Shown here one piece after another: positions 1-12,804 of a stretch of DNA of 64,000 nucleotides (its first letter is position 1; each line of letters opens with the position of its first letter). The position numbers were made by a program, and so were the translations under genes. Below the pieces are notes generated by a model that worked only from the letters and a program-made list of their open reading frames with translations, was not told the origin of the DNA and did no database searches. Source of the DNA: Allomyces macrogynus ATCC 38327 (taxonomy: Eukaryota; Blastocladiomycota; Blastocladiomycetes; Blastocladiales; Blastocladiaceae). The DNA lies in assembly GCA_000151295.1 (NCBI GenBank), contig GG745328.1, positions 2,365,992 to 2,429,991 of the forward strand. Reading direction: 5' to 3'.

Positions 1-3000
1 CTTGCTCGCCCATGTCACGGGCTGCTCCTCGACTTGCCACGTGAAGAAGTCGGTGAGCGCCGTGATGAGCGCTTGGTCGACGGACAAGGAGAGCTCCTGC
101 AGCAGCAGCGAAAAGTACTTGTAGTACTGGATGCCGTGCGACCGGTCCTTGGACTTGACGAGCGCCAGGTGAATCGTGTGGTGGCTCTGCTCGTCCTTGG
201 CGAGCTCGGTCGGGTAGAGAACAATTGGCTCGTTCGAGTTGTAGAGCTGGTTGTCGATTTGCAGCCAATGAACGAGCAAGCCGTAGGTCTGGTAGAGATT
301 CGTGTCGTTGTAGTCAAACTTGAGGTTGCGCAGCGTCACGTAGAGCAGCTCGTGCGTCTCGTCGACAATCGACACGCCGAGCGGCATGTCCACCGTAAAC
401 GTCGTGTTGACAATACTGCGCGCGTCGATCACGTCAAAGCCCAACGTGCTCGAGCTTGCCGACACGTCGGACCCGCGCCGGTCGCGCACGCGGTAAATCG
501 ACTTGGATGGGTCAAAGTGCGTGACTTGCAGCACGCGCGTTGTGCCGTCGACGAGCAGGTCGAGCGCAAACACGCGCCGGCGGCCGCCCATGTTGAAGTC
601 CCACGGCTGGAGCGTGCCAATCTCAAACAAGTTGACGCTGCGGCCAATCTCCGTGTTGCCCAAGTAGAGCGTGAGAGCCTTGTCAGGCATCGTCGGGTCA
701 TCAAGCGCGTAGTTGGCAGACCGACCCGAGGGCACTTGGTACCGCCGCTTCTGGAGCCCAGCCTGCATAAACTCGAGGTCGTAATCCGTCAGGTTTTCGA
801 CGCGGAACGGCCACATGTTGGTCTGCTTGACAAAGACAAAGAGCATCGCGTCTTGCAATACGATTTCGACTTCAAGCAGCTCCGAGTTGACTGCGAATGA
901 CGCTGTGTTGTTGATGGATGCGGCCGCGGCCGCGGCCACGGCGGGAGGGTCCATGCGTGCAAACGTTTGCCCAACTTGCTGGACGTCGACGGGCGCCGAC
1001 CAGTCGAGCCCCGCGCCGTCACGGTACCGGAACACGAGCGACTTTTTCAGCGAGCGGTACATCCACGTCAGCGGAGCCTCTTCACCCGAGGCACAGGTTG
1101 TGATTTCGCGCGTGCCGGCCTGTCGCCATTGCAACTCGCGACCGGTGCAGTTCTTGATCACGAAGCGCGGGCAGAACGTGACGAGCTTGGTCGCGCCGAA
1201 CCGGTCTCCACCCTCGGCAATCCGGATCCCAACGTGCCAAATCATGAGGCCATCGCCAGGCGTCGTCACGGTAATCCCTGTCGCGTCCTTGAACGTGTTG
1301 AGCGCCAGCGTCGTCGACCACGTCGATCCGGGCACCGCGAGCGCGGGCTTGGACTCGGAAAACAGCGCGACGCACTGGCTTGGAATCGTCACGGCCGACC
1401 GTTGCTTCAGCGTCACATCGACTGGCAGCGTGTTGTGAATGACCATTGGCGCCGAAACCGTGACGCGCCGCGACGCGCCCGACTTGCACAGCGCCGTCTG
1501 TTGAACGTTTAGGAAAATGTCGTTCTGACACGCGAGCTCGCCGCTCATTTCCTCGTCGCTCGATTCATCCATGGGCGGCAGAGTGAGCACCTTGCGTGCC
1601 TGCACGTTGGCTTGTGGGACAACGACCGACAGCCGCAACGTGCGCCGCCCGTCCAGGGTCCCGACAGGCACAATGGCGCCGGCCTCGACTTCGCCGCGCC
1701 AGACGAGCTGGCTCTGCCGGTCAAACAGCGAAATCTGCGCGTCAAACGGCAGCAAGTTCTCGAGCTCGATCGGGCACCCAATCCGGATTGTGGTCATCGG
1801 GAAGGACTTACGCATCGTCGACTTGGGGAATTGCTGGTCGACGGACAAAATAAACATAAACTGCGAGACGCCGTCGGCGCCGCGACACGTCACGTCCATC
1901 GACTCGGTATCCTTGAAGTACGCCCACGAGATCGTGTCGGACCAGTTGAAGCTAAACTCATTGTCGGGCCGCACCAAGAACCGTGCCTGAAACACGTCCT
2001 CGAGCGGGATCGGGAACTCGTCCTTTGGCTTCAAGACCACGACGCGGTCGCCGTACTTGATCTCGACGGGGATCAGCGTCGTGTTCAACAGCACAATCGG
2101 CGACTTGAGCACAATCACCTTGATCTTGTCCTGCACCTTGATCTCGACACACAGCCGGTGCCGCCCTTGGTTCGAGTCGGGCCGCAGCGCAAACATTTGC
2201 ATTTGCTCGCGGTCAACATTGATGCCTGTCAGCGTCTCCCACGGCCGCGTGCCGTGCACATGTATGGCAATCCGGTGCCGCACCTGCTGCGTCGCGTCGC
2301 GCATCGCCTTCCAGTGGTCGAACCGCCACGCCAGCTCTTCGCCGCTCGGAATATCGGCACGCTCGTCGCCGACGCCCGTGTCGCTCCAAATCGAGATTGT
2401 GTGACCCGTGCAGTTGCGGATCAGGTAGGGTTTTTGGACCTTCAAGTTCAGAATGTTGTAGGTCGTGGGCCAGTTGGCCGAGGTCTGCGTCAGCGTCTGC
2501 AGCAAGTGCTTGCTCACGTTGAGGTTGACGAGCTGCTCGGACCGAATCTCGATCTTGGTCTTGTCGCCCGACTTGAGGTTGACGTGCACCAATGACGGCT
2601 CGAGCACGGGTTCCCAGTGCGAGTTTTTCGGGTTCCAGAGGTTGAGGTGCAGGTTGAGCGCCGTCTTGAGATCGGCCTCGGTCGACCAGTCTTCGAGCTG
2701 TACGTCGGTCGCGCCGAGACTCAAATCGACCATGGGCACGTGCACGTCCTTGAGATCGTCGATCAGGATCACGCGCACGCTCTCGATCTTGACCTTGAGC
2801 AGCTGCGAGTGCCGCCGAATCTGCACGCTCGGCTGCTGCGACGCGGCCGACCGCGTCGACGACAGCGATGCGCGGGACGGACTGCGCGTCAGGTACATGT
2901 CGAGCCCGTCGTCCGACGCTTCGAGTTCGGCCGACGCGAAGAACGAGTCAATGTACTGCTGCGTGATGGCCTGGATGAAGAGCGCCTCTTGGTACGACAG

Positions 3001-6000
3001 ACGCACGAGCACGCGCGCGACCGTGAGCAGCAAGTTCTCCTTCAAGTGCGGCCGATCGAGGTCCACGACGGGGTTGAGCGCCACGTCCACGTCCTGCAAG
3101 ACGCGAATCTGCTCGGCGCGGTTGTCCATGCGGCACAGGAAGACGCCGAGACCCTTGAGGTCGACGGCCAGGTCTTTGCCGTACAGGACCTGCAGCTGCT
3201 GGAATCCGAGCACAAGCGCATTCGAATCGACCTTGGCCGCGTGGTGCACGAGGGCTACCTGCGCATTGACCACGTTGAGCCGCACGCGGAACTGCCACTC
3301 TGCCGCCACAGCCGCCGCGTTCTTGGTGGCCACTCCTGCGGGCTGCTGCGACGGCTGCGCTTGCGAATGCGGCTGCGTCGTTCGCGGTGTCGCAGCCGTC
3401 GGGATCGTTGGGCTCAACGCTGCGCCGGTCGCCGCCGTCAAATTGGGCCGCTCCTCCACGACCTCGTCCATGCTGTCGCCGTCCTCGGACAGCCCTTCCT
3501 CTTCCTCGAGGGCAAAGTAGAGCTGCAGCTGCTGGATAAAGTTGAAAATGAGCAGGATCTGCGGCGAATCGAGCGCAGCGTGCACGTCCATGCCCGACTT
3601 GGTTGACTGGAACTTGCACATGAGCTGGTGCGCAAACGGCTGCTCAAGCGCCGGCGGCAGAGCGATAATGTCCTTGTAGACGTCCGAGTTGGGGCGCGTG
3701 TCGCGGATCGAGAACCGCGAGAGCCCAAACTCGCCGCGGTTGGTACTGTCCGTGTAGAGGATCGTCTTGAAGAAGAGGCCGTGCAGGTCAAACTTGGCCA
3801 GCGACGACCGCGACCCGAGCAGCTCGACGGAAAAGTGCCGCCAGTTGACCGACACTTCCATGTAAACGGCCGGCACCGTCGTCTCGGCACCGCCCACGGC
3901 CACGACCGTTCCGACCGGATCCTGCGGCGTCATTTCAATCACTTCCTCCTTGGCGGGCACCGGTAACGTTGCAGCCGACGATCCCGCGGCCGACCCTGGT
4001 GCAGCCGGCTCCGCGGGCGGTCCACCAAACAGATCCTGGTAAACCTCGAGCAAGAACCGGTACTGGACCTGCGTGACATGCATGTCGACGTCCGACAAGT
4101 CAACCTGGAACTGCGTGCCCTGCATGACGAGCGCGACCTGGACGCGGTCAAGAATATGCCGCTGTTCCGGCTCCCCACCGAGCGTCGGCATTTGCGTGAC
4201 AATCATCACATCCGACAGCGACGCGGCAATCCGTGTCTCGACGGCCTCGGGCGACGCATACGTGTTGCTCGCGTTCAGCTCGCCGAGGTAAATCAAGACC
4301 TGGCGGCCGTCGGGCATGCGGTACTCGACGACGGGCGACTTGGACGCGACCTTGAACCCGAGTTTTGCGGCGTTCGCCGTCTCGACGGCGCGCTGCCGCG
4401 CGACGTCGGCCATGAACCGCATCGTCGCAAACTCGGACAGGAAATTCAAGATGCGGAAGATTACGGTCGGCCGGTAGAGGAGCCGCGTTGCCTCGGACTT
4501 GAAGTCGACGACCGAGTCAAAGATCGGGTCGAGGTCGCCCGGCTTGCTGCCCATGTCAAACGAGAACGTGGCCGACCGCTCGCCGTCAATGTAGAGAATG
4601 CGTTCCGTCGCCGAGTGCACTTCGACGATGCCGAGCGTGCCGGCAACGTGCATGACGGGCCCGCCGAGAATCACCTGCAGGTCCGACTGCCCGAGCGAGG
4701 CCTCGGCAAACACGTCGCCGCCCTCGTTGAGACGCACGACAATGCGGCGCATGTCGAGCGTCACGCGCATGAGACTCACTGAATCCTCGGCCGGAGCCGG
4801 TCCCGGGGCGGCAGGCGCGGCGGGTGCCAGCGTCGACTTGGACCCGGTACGGTCGCGCTGCGGATGCGACTGTTGCGCTGGTGCCGCCGGTGCCGCCGCC
4901 GCCTCGCCGCCGCCGACAAACGTGGTCATCAAAAAGTCGTAAATGTCAACAATCGACTGCGGCGTGACGAGCACGGCGACGGCGTCAAACGAGATGGTCA
5001 CGTCCTGGTCGTACCCAACCCACTGCGGCGCCGACTTTTCGTACTGGTGGTAGGCGATGCGCACGAGATCCTGCGCGCCCTCCATGGACGTGATCAGGTT
5101 GGTCAAGTTCGGGTCCGGCTGCTGCAGGTCGCGCACGGCCAGTGACTGCAGCCGAATGTTAGCGACGCGATCGAGCGACCGCTGCTTGAAGTCAAGGTCG
5201 AACCGGTGCAAGTCGAGCACGGCCAGGTCGCGCTCGGTCTTGGACCCGAGGTCCATGAGCTGCACCTTGACCGAGACGTGGTCGACGTGGAACTGGAAGT
5301 CGATCAGGTTTTGCGCCCAAAACTCGGTCAGTGTCGTCGTGTCGACGATCCCGGCCGCATCGGTCGGCGTGTCCGCGTTGGGCGGGACCGGCACAACCGC
5401 CGTGGTTACCTCATCGGTGGTTGCTCCGGGCACCGGTACGACGTCGGCGGTGGGCGCCGCGGCCGGTGGCGGCGCGCTCGGGCCGAGCACGAGCTCCATG
5501 GCCTTCATTATGGCCTTGTACTTGTGGTCCGACAAGTTGAACTTGAGATACGGCAATGCGCCCGACAGCTTCATCTTGGACAGGTTCGTCGCCTTGGGAA
5601 GAATCGACATTTCCAGCACCAAGTTGAGGTCGAGGTTGTCGACAATCAAACCCGCGCACGGTTCCTGGTCGCCGAGCATGCGCAATGCGGCCTCCATGGA
5701 CGGCCCGATCAGCAGCTTCATGCTCCTGAACGCGACGTCGTACTTGTCGTACATGAGTGCGAGCAGCTCCTCCAAATCGGCCTCGGACAGCTGCTCGCCC
5801 TCCTTGGCCTCGACCGCGTGCTTCTTGTCGGTATCGACGAGTTTGGACGTGAACGTGAGCTGGCCCATGTCGAGGGCCATGACCTCGTCGGCGGCGAGTG
5901 GCAGCAAGAATATGGGCGCGTCGATATTGAGCGCAATACTCGTCGCGTGGTGCTGGTCGAGCGCGTACTCGAGCCCGGCGCGCGTCTGATGCTTGATCGA

Positions 6001-8089
6001 CGACGCGACCTGCATGTAGGCGTCGACAGCTGAATCGGGCAGCGTGAAAAACTGACTGAGCGCATCGATCGTGTCAGGCGTGTAGAGCACCGTCAAGGCT
6101 TGCGCGTCGATCTGTAGGTTGCTCGTATCCTTGGCCGTGTACTGCAGCGCAAACAGCGGCCGGCTCGGGTCGCGGCCAGAACTCGTGATGATTTCGCGGT
6201 GGCACGACGACAGGCCGTCAAATGTCTGTGCGTGTTCGACCGAGAGGAACACGGCGAGCGTCGAGTCGAGCCGCGACGCGAGCTGCAGGTTCGTGTTCTG
6301 GAACATGGACGTGAGCGTGCCCGACACGATCGGGTGCTTTGGGTCAAACTCGGGCACGCCCGACGCGTGCTTTTGCAGGAACAGGCACGCCGTTGCCAGG
6401 TGGAACTTGACGCAGTAGAGCATGCAGTCGAGCGGCAGCGCCGCCTCATGCTGCGTCAGGTCGTCGTCGTAGTCGAGGAACCGGTCGAGATCGCCCGCGA
6501 CGAGCGTTGCCGAATCGTCGGTCGACGTGGTCGACTGCGCGAAGCTCGACGCGCCGCTGCCGCCGGCCATGGACCACAGCCACGAGCCCCACCCGCCCGA
6601 CGCGGCCTGCTGCCTGGACGGCAATGGGTCGCGTTTCTTTTGCTTGGCCTCTTCCTGCTGCTTCTTGCGCAGCTCCTGCGCGCGTCGCGCGTCGTCGCGC
6701 AGCTCAATATTGGCCATCTTGTTAAAGAGCAGCAGGTCGTGCAAATCGTACTTGCGCTGCAACTCGAGCATGCGGTCGCGGTCCTCGTCAGTCACGTCGG
6801 CGCCCGGCGTTGCCGTCTTCTTCATCTTGTAGAGGCGAATGTAGTCGAGCCGGTCGCGGCGGCGCTGCGTTATGTACTCTTTGGTCCATGGCTGCAGCTT
6901 GGCGCGCACGTCAAGCAAGACGGCGTCGGTCGCGAATTTCCAGAGCGTGCGCGGCGAGCGGTTGGTCGCGGGCGGGCGCAGGTGTCGGTATTTCATGGTC
7001 TTTTGGTACTGCTCGAGCTGGTCAAAGACGACCCAGAGGTCGCGGTACTGCTGTTCGGCGAGCGCCAGCGAAAAGTCGTTGAACTCGAGCCCGAGGTCGT
7101 ACTTGGGCACATTGTGGCCGTACTTGCGGTTGATGGTGAGCTAAAATGAGGGGTCAGGGATGGGTCAGTTAGGGTGCTTGGCGGGAATGTATTGTGGAAA
7201 ACGCGGAAACGGACCTTGCCCGCCCCGGAAATGGGCTTAAGCAGATACGAGTTGGCAGATCCGACAACCTCGTCGGGAATCTTGGCCTGTTTTCGATTGT
7301 TCGAAATGTGGTGAGCCGGCGCCCCTAAAGCACAAACGCGTTTTGCAACTGCGTCAGATCCCAACGCACCAACTGCTTGGCGACGCCTACCTCCGAGTCG
7401 CTGTCCGACGAGCTCGCATCGCTATCAACCCAATAGACGGCGAGCGACTTGAGGTTGAGCAACTTGCGCGTCTCGTCCTGCTGCGCGCTCGAAAAACTCT
7501 CCTTCCAGTCGGCATTGACGGAAATGGCCGACAGTTCGCGCAGCGTCAGACCGATATGCAGCGGCCGTTGCGGGTTCGAGACCTTGTCAACGTAGCGCAC
7601 GTGGATGTTGGTGATGGCGATTTGCAGGTTGTCGATGATCTTGGTCGTGAGCTGCGACAAGTACCCGGCCTGCTTCTGGTCATCGGCGCCGGCAGCGCCA
7701 GCGGGCGCGGCACTACTGGCCGCCGACTGCATGAGCTCGGCCTGCTCGAGCAATTCGAGTTTGCGGCGCAGCAGTCGCTCGAGCTCGTCCTCGGTCGAGA
7801 TGTTGGCGCCCTCGCGCGGCGCGACCGTGCAGACGACATTGCTCAGCGTGATGCGCACGGGCTGGCCCTTGAGGTTCTGCCAGGGGATCTTGAGGACGAG
7901 GTTGCCGACTTGGCCATGCAGCACGGAGATGGGCAGGTCGAGCTGATCAAACGCGTCGGTGCGGATGCGCAGGTTCTTGAGCGCGACATCGCCGGCCCAA
8001 ATGCCAATGTTGAGCTGGTGCGTCTCGAGGTTGTCGAGGTAGTCGCCGAGTACATTGTTGAGCAGGTTGGCCACGACTTGCTCGAACAT
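1..8089 (-). CDS. VPS13: VPS13 lipid-transfer protein, 3' end outside the window
   Basis: Bridge-like bulk lipid transporter acting at membrane contact sites. Exons: 7334-8089, 7215-7286 and 7140 down to the left edge; introns 7287-7333 (47 bp) and 7141-7214. All junctions are phase 0 and 2,656 residues are visible, so about the last 15-20% of a usual VPS13 is missing. The start (ATG at 8087-8089) opens the chorein N-terminus with MFEQVVANLLNNVLGDYL. The third exon is one uninterrupted frame of 2,380 codons. Six spaced segments each carry the conserved Asn of the VAB (adaptor-binding) repeats: LIRNCT near 2415, VLLNTT near 2085, ELENLL near 1755, VIHNTL near 1430, VIKNCT near 1150 and RVENLT near 792. 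A complete six-repeat VAB domain is therefore present. Its start faces the Dis3L2-like gene across a shared 1 kb upstream region. The family call is very secure; which VPS13 paralogue it is cannot be said. Confidence 0.95.
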
Positions 8090-9052
8090 GGTGGTGGTGG
8101 TTGGGAGCGGCGCAGCGGCCGCGGAGCCGCGCGCGCGCGCAGAGGTAGGTTCAGGGCGCGGTTGAGCGCAGATTGCGGTAAGTTGTTTCGCTGCTCGAGG
8201 AGGTGGGGGGCCGGCAGATGATGATCGTCGGCGCTGCTGCCGTTGAGGGGAGGAGTCGGGGCAGGGACAACACAAAGGAAGGACTTGGCCTTGTGTGTGT
8301 GTGGTTCAGTGATGCCAGGCCAAGGACCGACGCGACCACGTGCTCACTTCACTTCATTGACCTGCTGCTCCTCCTTCGACATAATCCATTTCTCCTCAGG
8401 CATCAATGTTTTGCTCCACCTGTCGCCAATGCCCGCAACGAAGCGATGCGGGTGAGTCGCTTCATGGCAACGTTCTCCACCGGGCTGCAATATGGCGGCG
8501 GCGGGCGAGCATTCTCGTCTGCTGCTTCAAGCACTGCATGCATCGACGTTGACAACATTGTCCGAGGCTGTCCACCGCGAGAGTCGGTCGTTGACTGTCT
8601 CCAGATCGCGCTCTGATGTAGCATCCTCGCCGCCTGTGCAGATTGCGAAGTCGATCGACTCGGTGATGGGTTTGTTGGATGCATCGTGGCCTCCGGACGT
8701 TGGTGCGACAAGAGTCGGACAACGAGCGGACATCAGCAGCCTGACACGTGTGTCAGCTGCCACGTACACGGCCACCGGGAAATCGCACGCGTCGCCGACT
8801 CAACCAATACATGCTGCTTGCTGCACCAGCAACCAGCTTGCGCACGACGACGGCCGACAACGATCGCAGCGACGCGCTGCCCGCAGTGACGACGGTCTGA
8901 CGCGCCGGCGGACGCAACCCAATTTGCTGCGACTCGACCGACCGGCTGGCGGTCACGCTAAGTACTCTCCCCGCCCTCGCCCGACGACGACCCAAATCTG
9001 ACTCTCCTAGTACACTACTCTCGATCAAATCCAAGTCTGCCCGCTCCCGACC
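8090..9052. promoter_or_regulatory. Shared upstream region of VPS13 and the Dis3L2-like gene
   Basis: No convincing gene lies in these 963 bases. They separate two head-to-head starts and should hold both promoters. CACGTG hexamers occur at 8337-8342 and 8746-8751. Short open frames here have no recognisable protein content. Confidence 0.6.
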
Positions 9053-12000
9053 ATGGCGCAAAGCCGCAACAATAATGCTCGCCGCGGCGGTGGCCGTCCG
9101 GGCACCTATTCGAACGTGCCGCCGCCGCCCGAGCTCGTGGCCGCCCCGCACGCCGGCGCGCATGTGCTCCACGTCCACCACGGCCCACCGCACTCGAACC
9201 ATCATCACCGCGGCGCGCGCCGGCACCAAGAGCACCAGCAGCAGCCCAGCCAGCAGCAGCAGTACACGAGCGAGCAGCAGCAGTACCTGCAGCAACAGCA
9301 TCAGCAGCGCCAAGAACAGCCGTATCACCGCCAGCAGCACCCGCACCCGCACCAGCCGCGCTCTGGCCACCATGCTGCTCCACGCGCGTACTCTGGACCC
9401 GCGCAGCCGTCGGGCGCCGGTTCGCAGTACTCGGGCGGGTACCCGCGCTACGCCGGCAACACCAACAGTCCGACCATGAAGGGCCCCGCTCCCGCGACCA
9501 CGGGCAACGCCGCGCAGGCCAAATCCTGGCGCCGTGAAGCCCCAAACGCGGCTCTCGCCGCGACCATGGACGCGCAGATCCCGTCGTACTACCACCAGCC
9601 TGCGACCGGCCATAACTTGCGGCGCGACCTCGACCAATTCACGGCCATCCCGCTCCAGCTTGGCCTGCCGCCCTACCTCGACTACGCGCACTACGCGACG
9701 ACCTACCAGTACGCGACGTACGTGCCGGTCGCGCCCAAGTCAAAGCGTACGTCGGAACCTGTCGCAGCGAACAGCAAGGCCAAGGCCGATGCCGCTGCAA
9801 CCGGGCCCGGCAAGGGGACGACGCGCCGCGGCTCGACGGCGTCAACGGCCTCGGCACACGGAAATGTCTTGGCTGTGGCGCCCGCGGCGGTGCCACCGAC
9901 GATTGTCTCGTTCAACTCGATCGAAGACTTGACCGAGGCCGAGCTGGTTGCGAAACTCGAGGCGGTCAAGCTGCACGCGGCCGCCCTCGAGTCGGCGCGC
10001 CCGGCGCAACCTGCGCAGTACGCCCACCAGCAAGGTCACAAGCAGAAGCGGCAGTACGAGCAGCACCAACCTCAGCTGCCTCCACAGCAACAGCAGCAAC
10101 GCGAGCCCCGCGAGCGCGCGCCGCGCCGCACGATCCCCGTCGAGTCGGCCCCCAAGCTCTACTACCCCGAGTGGATCACGGGTCCGGCCCTCGAAGAGGG
10201 GCTGACCTCGGGCAAGTACCTCCGTGGCACGCTGCGCATCAACAAGCGCATGCGGTCCGACGCCTACGTGATCATTGACGGCACGGGTGACGACGGCGAC
10301 GACGAGGACGTGTTTGTCTACGGCGACGAGGCACGCAACCGCGCACTTGAGGGCGATACCGTCATCATTGAGATTGTCGACGCGACTGAGATCATGGCCA
10401 ACAAGAATAAGCGCATGGATGCGCTGCAGGCGCAGTACCGGTCGCGCGCGGCCGCCGAGAACCCGGATGGTGGGGTCGTGGATGTCGCGTACGAGCGCAA
10501 GCTTGCCGCATCGGCGGCTGTGTCGGCGGCTGCGTCCGCTGCCACATCGCCCGACCACGCGAGCCCGGACCCGATCGGCGCGCCGACGACCGAGCTGCGC
10601 CGGTGTGGCCGCGTCGTGGCCGTAGTCCAGCGCCGGTCGTGCCACCAGCTCACGGGCCACCTGCTCGTGTCCTACCCGAGCACCGGCAACAACAAGAGCA
10701 ACATCAACGGTAATGGCAAGCAGGACAAGTCCAAGTCGCAATCGGTCCCGAGCCACTACCAGTTCCTGTGGTTCCGCCCGCTCGACGCGCGCGTGCCGAT
10801 CCTGCGCGTGCCCGTGACGAGCGCACCGACCGAGTACCTGCAGCGGCCCGATGAGTTCAAGCATGTGTTGTTCACGGCGACCATGGACGACTGGCCGGCG
10901 ACGGCGCGCAACCCGACGGGCCACATTGAGCGCACGCTTGGGCCCGTCGGCGAAATGGCGACCGAGTCGGAGGCGTTGCTTGCCGCGGCAGACGTGAACA
11001 CGACGCCCTTCTCGGACGAAGTCATTGCGAGTCTGCCGTCGACTCCGTGGAGAGTTTCGGACGAGGAGCGCGCCAAGCGCCTCGACTTGATGGGCGAGTG
11101 TATCTTCACCATTGATCCGCGAACGGCCAAGGACTTGGACGATGCCGTGCACGTCAAGGTACTCGACGAAAGTCTGTTTGAGGTCGGCGTGCATATTGCC
11201 GACGTGAGCCATTTCGTTTTGCCCGGTACCGCGCTCGATGAGCGCGCGGCCGATACGTGCACGACCGTGTACCTGGTCGAGCGCGCGATTCCGATGCTCC
11301 CGAACGTGCTCTGTCAGGATTTGTGTTCGCTGAACCCGATGGTCGAGCGGTACTTCACTTTGGACCGGCCATTTTTCCTCCGTGGTCATAGTGCTTACGT
11401 TTTACCACCCCCGAGAATAGTCTGGCCTTTTCGGTCATTTGGCAGCTCCGCGCCGACGGCTCAATTGTCGACACGCGGTTCGGCAAGTCGGTGATCCGGT
11501 CGCGCGCCAAGCTCGCGTACGAGGATGCGCAGGACATTATCGAAGGGCGCGACTTCAACCCGCACGTGAACTTTGCCGAGAACACGGACCCTGAGGACAT
11601 CAAGACCGCGATCCTGCACCTCTACAAGCTCTCGCGCACGCTGCGCGGCAGCCGGTTCGCCAACGGCGCGCTGACCATGAACAACATCAAGCTGGCGTTT
11701 GTGCTCGACAAGACGACTGGCATGCCGATTGGGTGCAAGCCGTACCCGATCCGCGAGAGTAACCAGCTGATCGAGGAATTCATGCTGCTCGCCAACCAGT
11801 CGGTCGCGACCAAGATTTCGGACACGTTCCCGGATCTGGCGCTGCTGCGCCGGCACGCGCCGCCGGGCGACGATATGATGAAGAAACTCGCGGCCAAGGC
11901 ACTGGCCATGGGGTACCAGATTGACGTGACGTCGTCGGGCGCGCTGCAGCAGTCGTTTGATCGGATCAGCGACCCGGTCGTGGCCCGGCTGCTCAAGCAC

Positions 12001-12804
12001 CTGTGTGTGCGCCCGATGAAGCGTGCCGTCTACTTGTGCACGGGCGCGACCAAGAGCGAAAAGCAGTGGGAGCACTATGCGCTCGCCGTGCCGCGGTACA
12101 CGCACTTCACGTCGCCGATTCGCCGGTACGCCGATGTCATTGTGCACCGGCTGCTCATGGCCGCGCTGCACATTGATGACCAGGTCGGCGGCAGCGATGC
12201 CGAGCAAAAGGAAGCCGCGGTCGCCGAGTTCGTTGGCGCGCACGTCGCGACGCAGACGGTCGCCGACATTGCTGCGCAGTGCAACCTGCGCAAGCTGCGT
12301 TCGCGCGAGGCGCAGGACGCGTCGTCGCGCCTCTACCTGTGCCAGTACCTGCAGTACCTGATCGAGGCGCGGCGCGAGGCCACGGGGATCGACGCGCACG
12401 TCGCGCGCGCGCGGATTATTGGGATCCAGGACCGGTCCATGGAACTGCTCGTGCCGAGCTTGGGTGTCGAGGAGCGCGCTTACTACGACAAGATGCCCGT
12501 GTCGAGCTTTGACCAGGTGGACGATGCGAATGCCGGCCCAACGACGACGGTCATTTGGAAGGGCTCGAGCGAGAAGCAGACGCTCAAGATGTTTGATGCC
12601 GTCACGGTTGCGGTACGCGTGAACACGACTGTCTCGCCGCCCAAGATCTCGTTGACAGTGCTCGACCCGACGGCCGAGGCGACCAAGCGGATCGTGCTTG
12701 ACGACGACGAGGAAATGGAGGCGCCCCCGGCTCCCGTCGAGCTCGAGGGCGACGAGGTCGACCAGGAGTGGGTGTGCAACAACATGGACGATGCCGCCGA
12801 GTAG
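9053..12804 (+). CDS. Dis3L2/Ssd1-family RNase II (RNB) protein with Gln-rich N-terminus
   Basis: Predicted 3'-5' exoribonuclease or mRNA-binding relative. Exons 9053-11349 and 11421-12804, intron 71 bp, 1,226 residues. The first ~370 residues are disordered and rich in Gln, His and Pro, as in fungal Ssd1. Cold-shock-type OB folds follow, then the RNB domain. The active-site block reads IFTIDPRTAKDLDDAVHV (about 11100-11154), keeping all the Asp residues of active Dis3L2. Downstream RNB motifs RYTHFTSPIRRYADVIVHRL and EFMLLANQSVA are also intact. There is no PIN domain, which argues against Dis3/Rrp44. Yeast Ssd1 and fission yeast Sts5 are known to be catalytically dead members; this copy should be active, so it combines Ssd1-like architecture with a Dis3L2-like active site. 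ATG at 9053 is the first Met of the open frame. Confidence 0.92.

Noticed and set aside
34..3606. Long plus-strand open frames opposite VPS13
   Set aside because: Arg/His/Val/Leu-rich shadows of the minus-strand VPS13 exon, which itself is an open homologous frame.
7565..7580. GGTTCGAGACC, resembling a tRNA B box
   Set aside because: It lies in VPS13 coding sequence, with no A box or foldable cloverleaf nearby.
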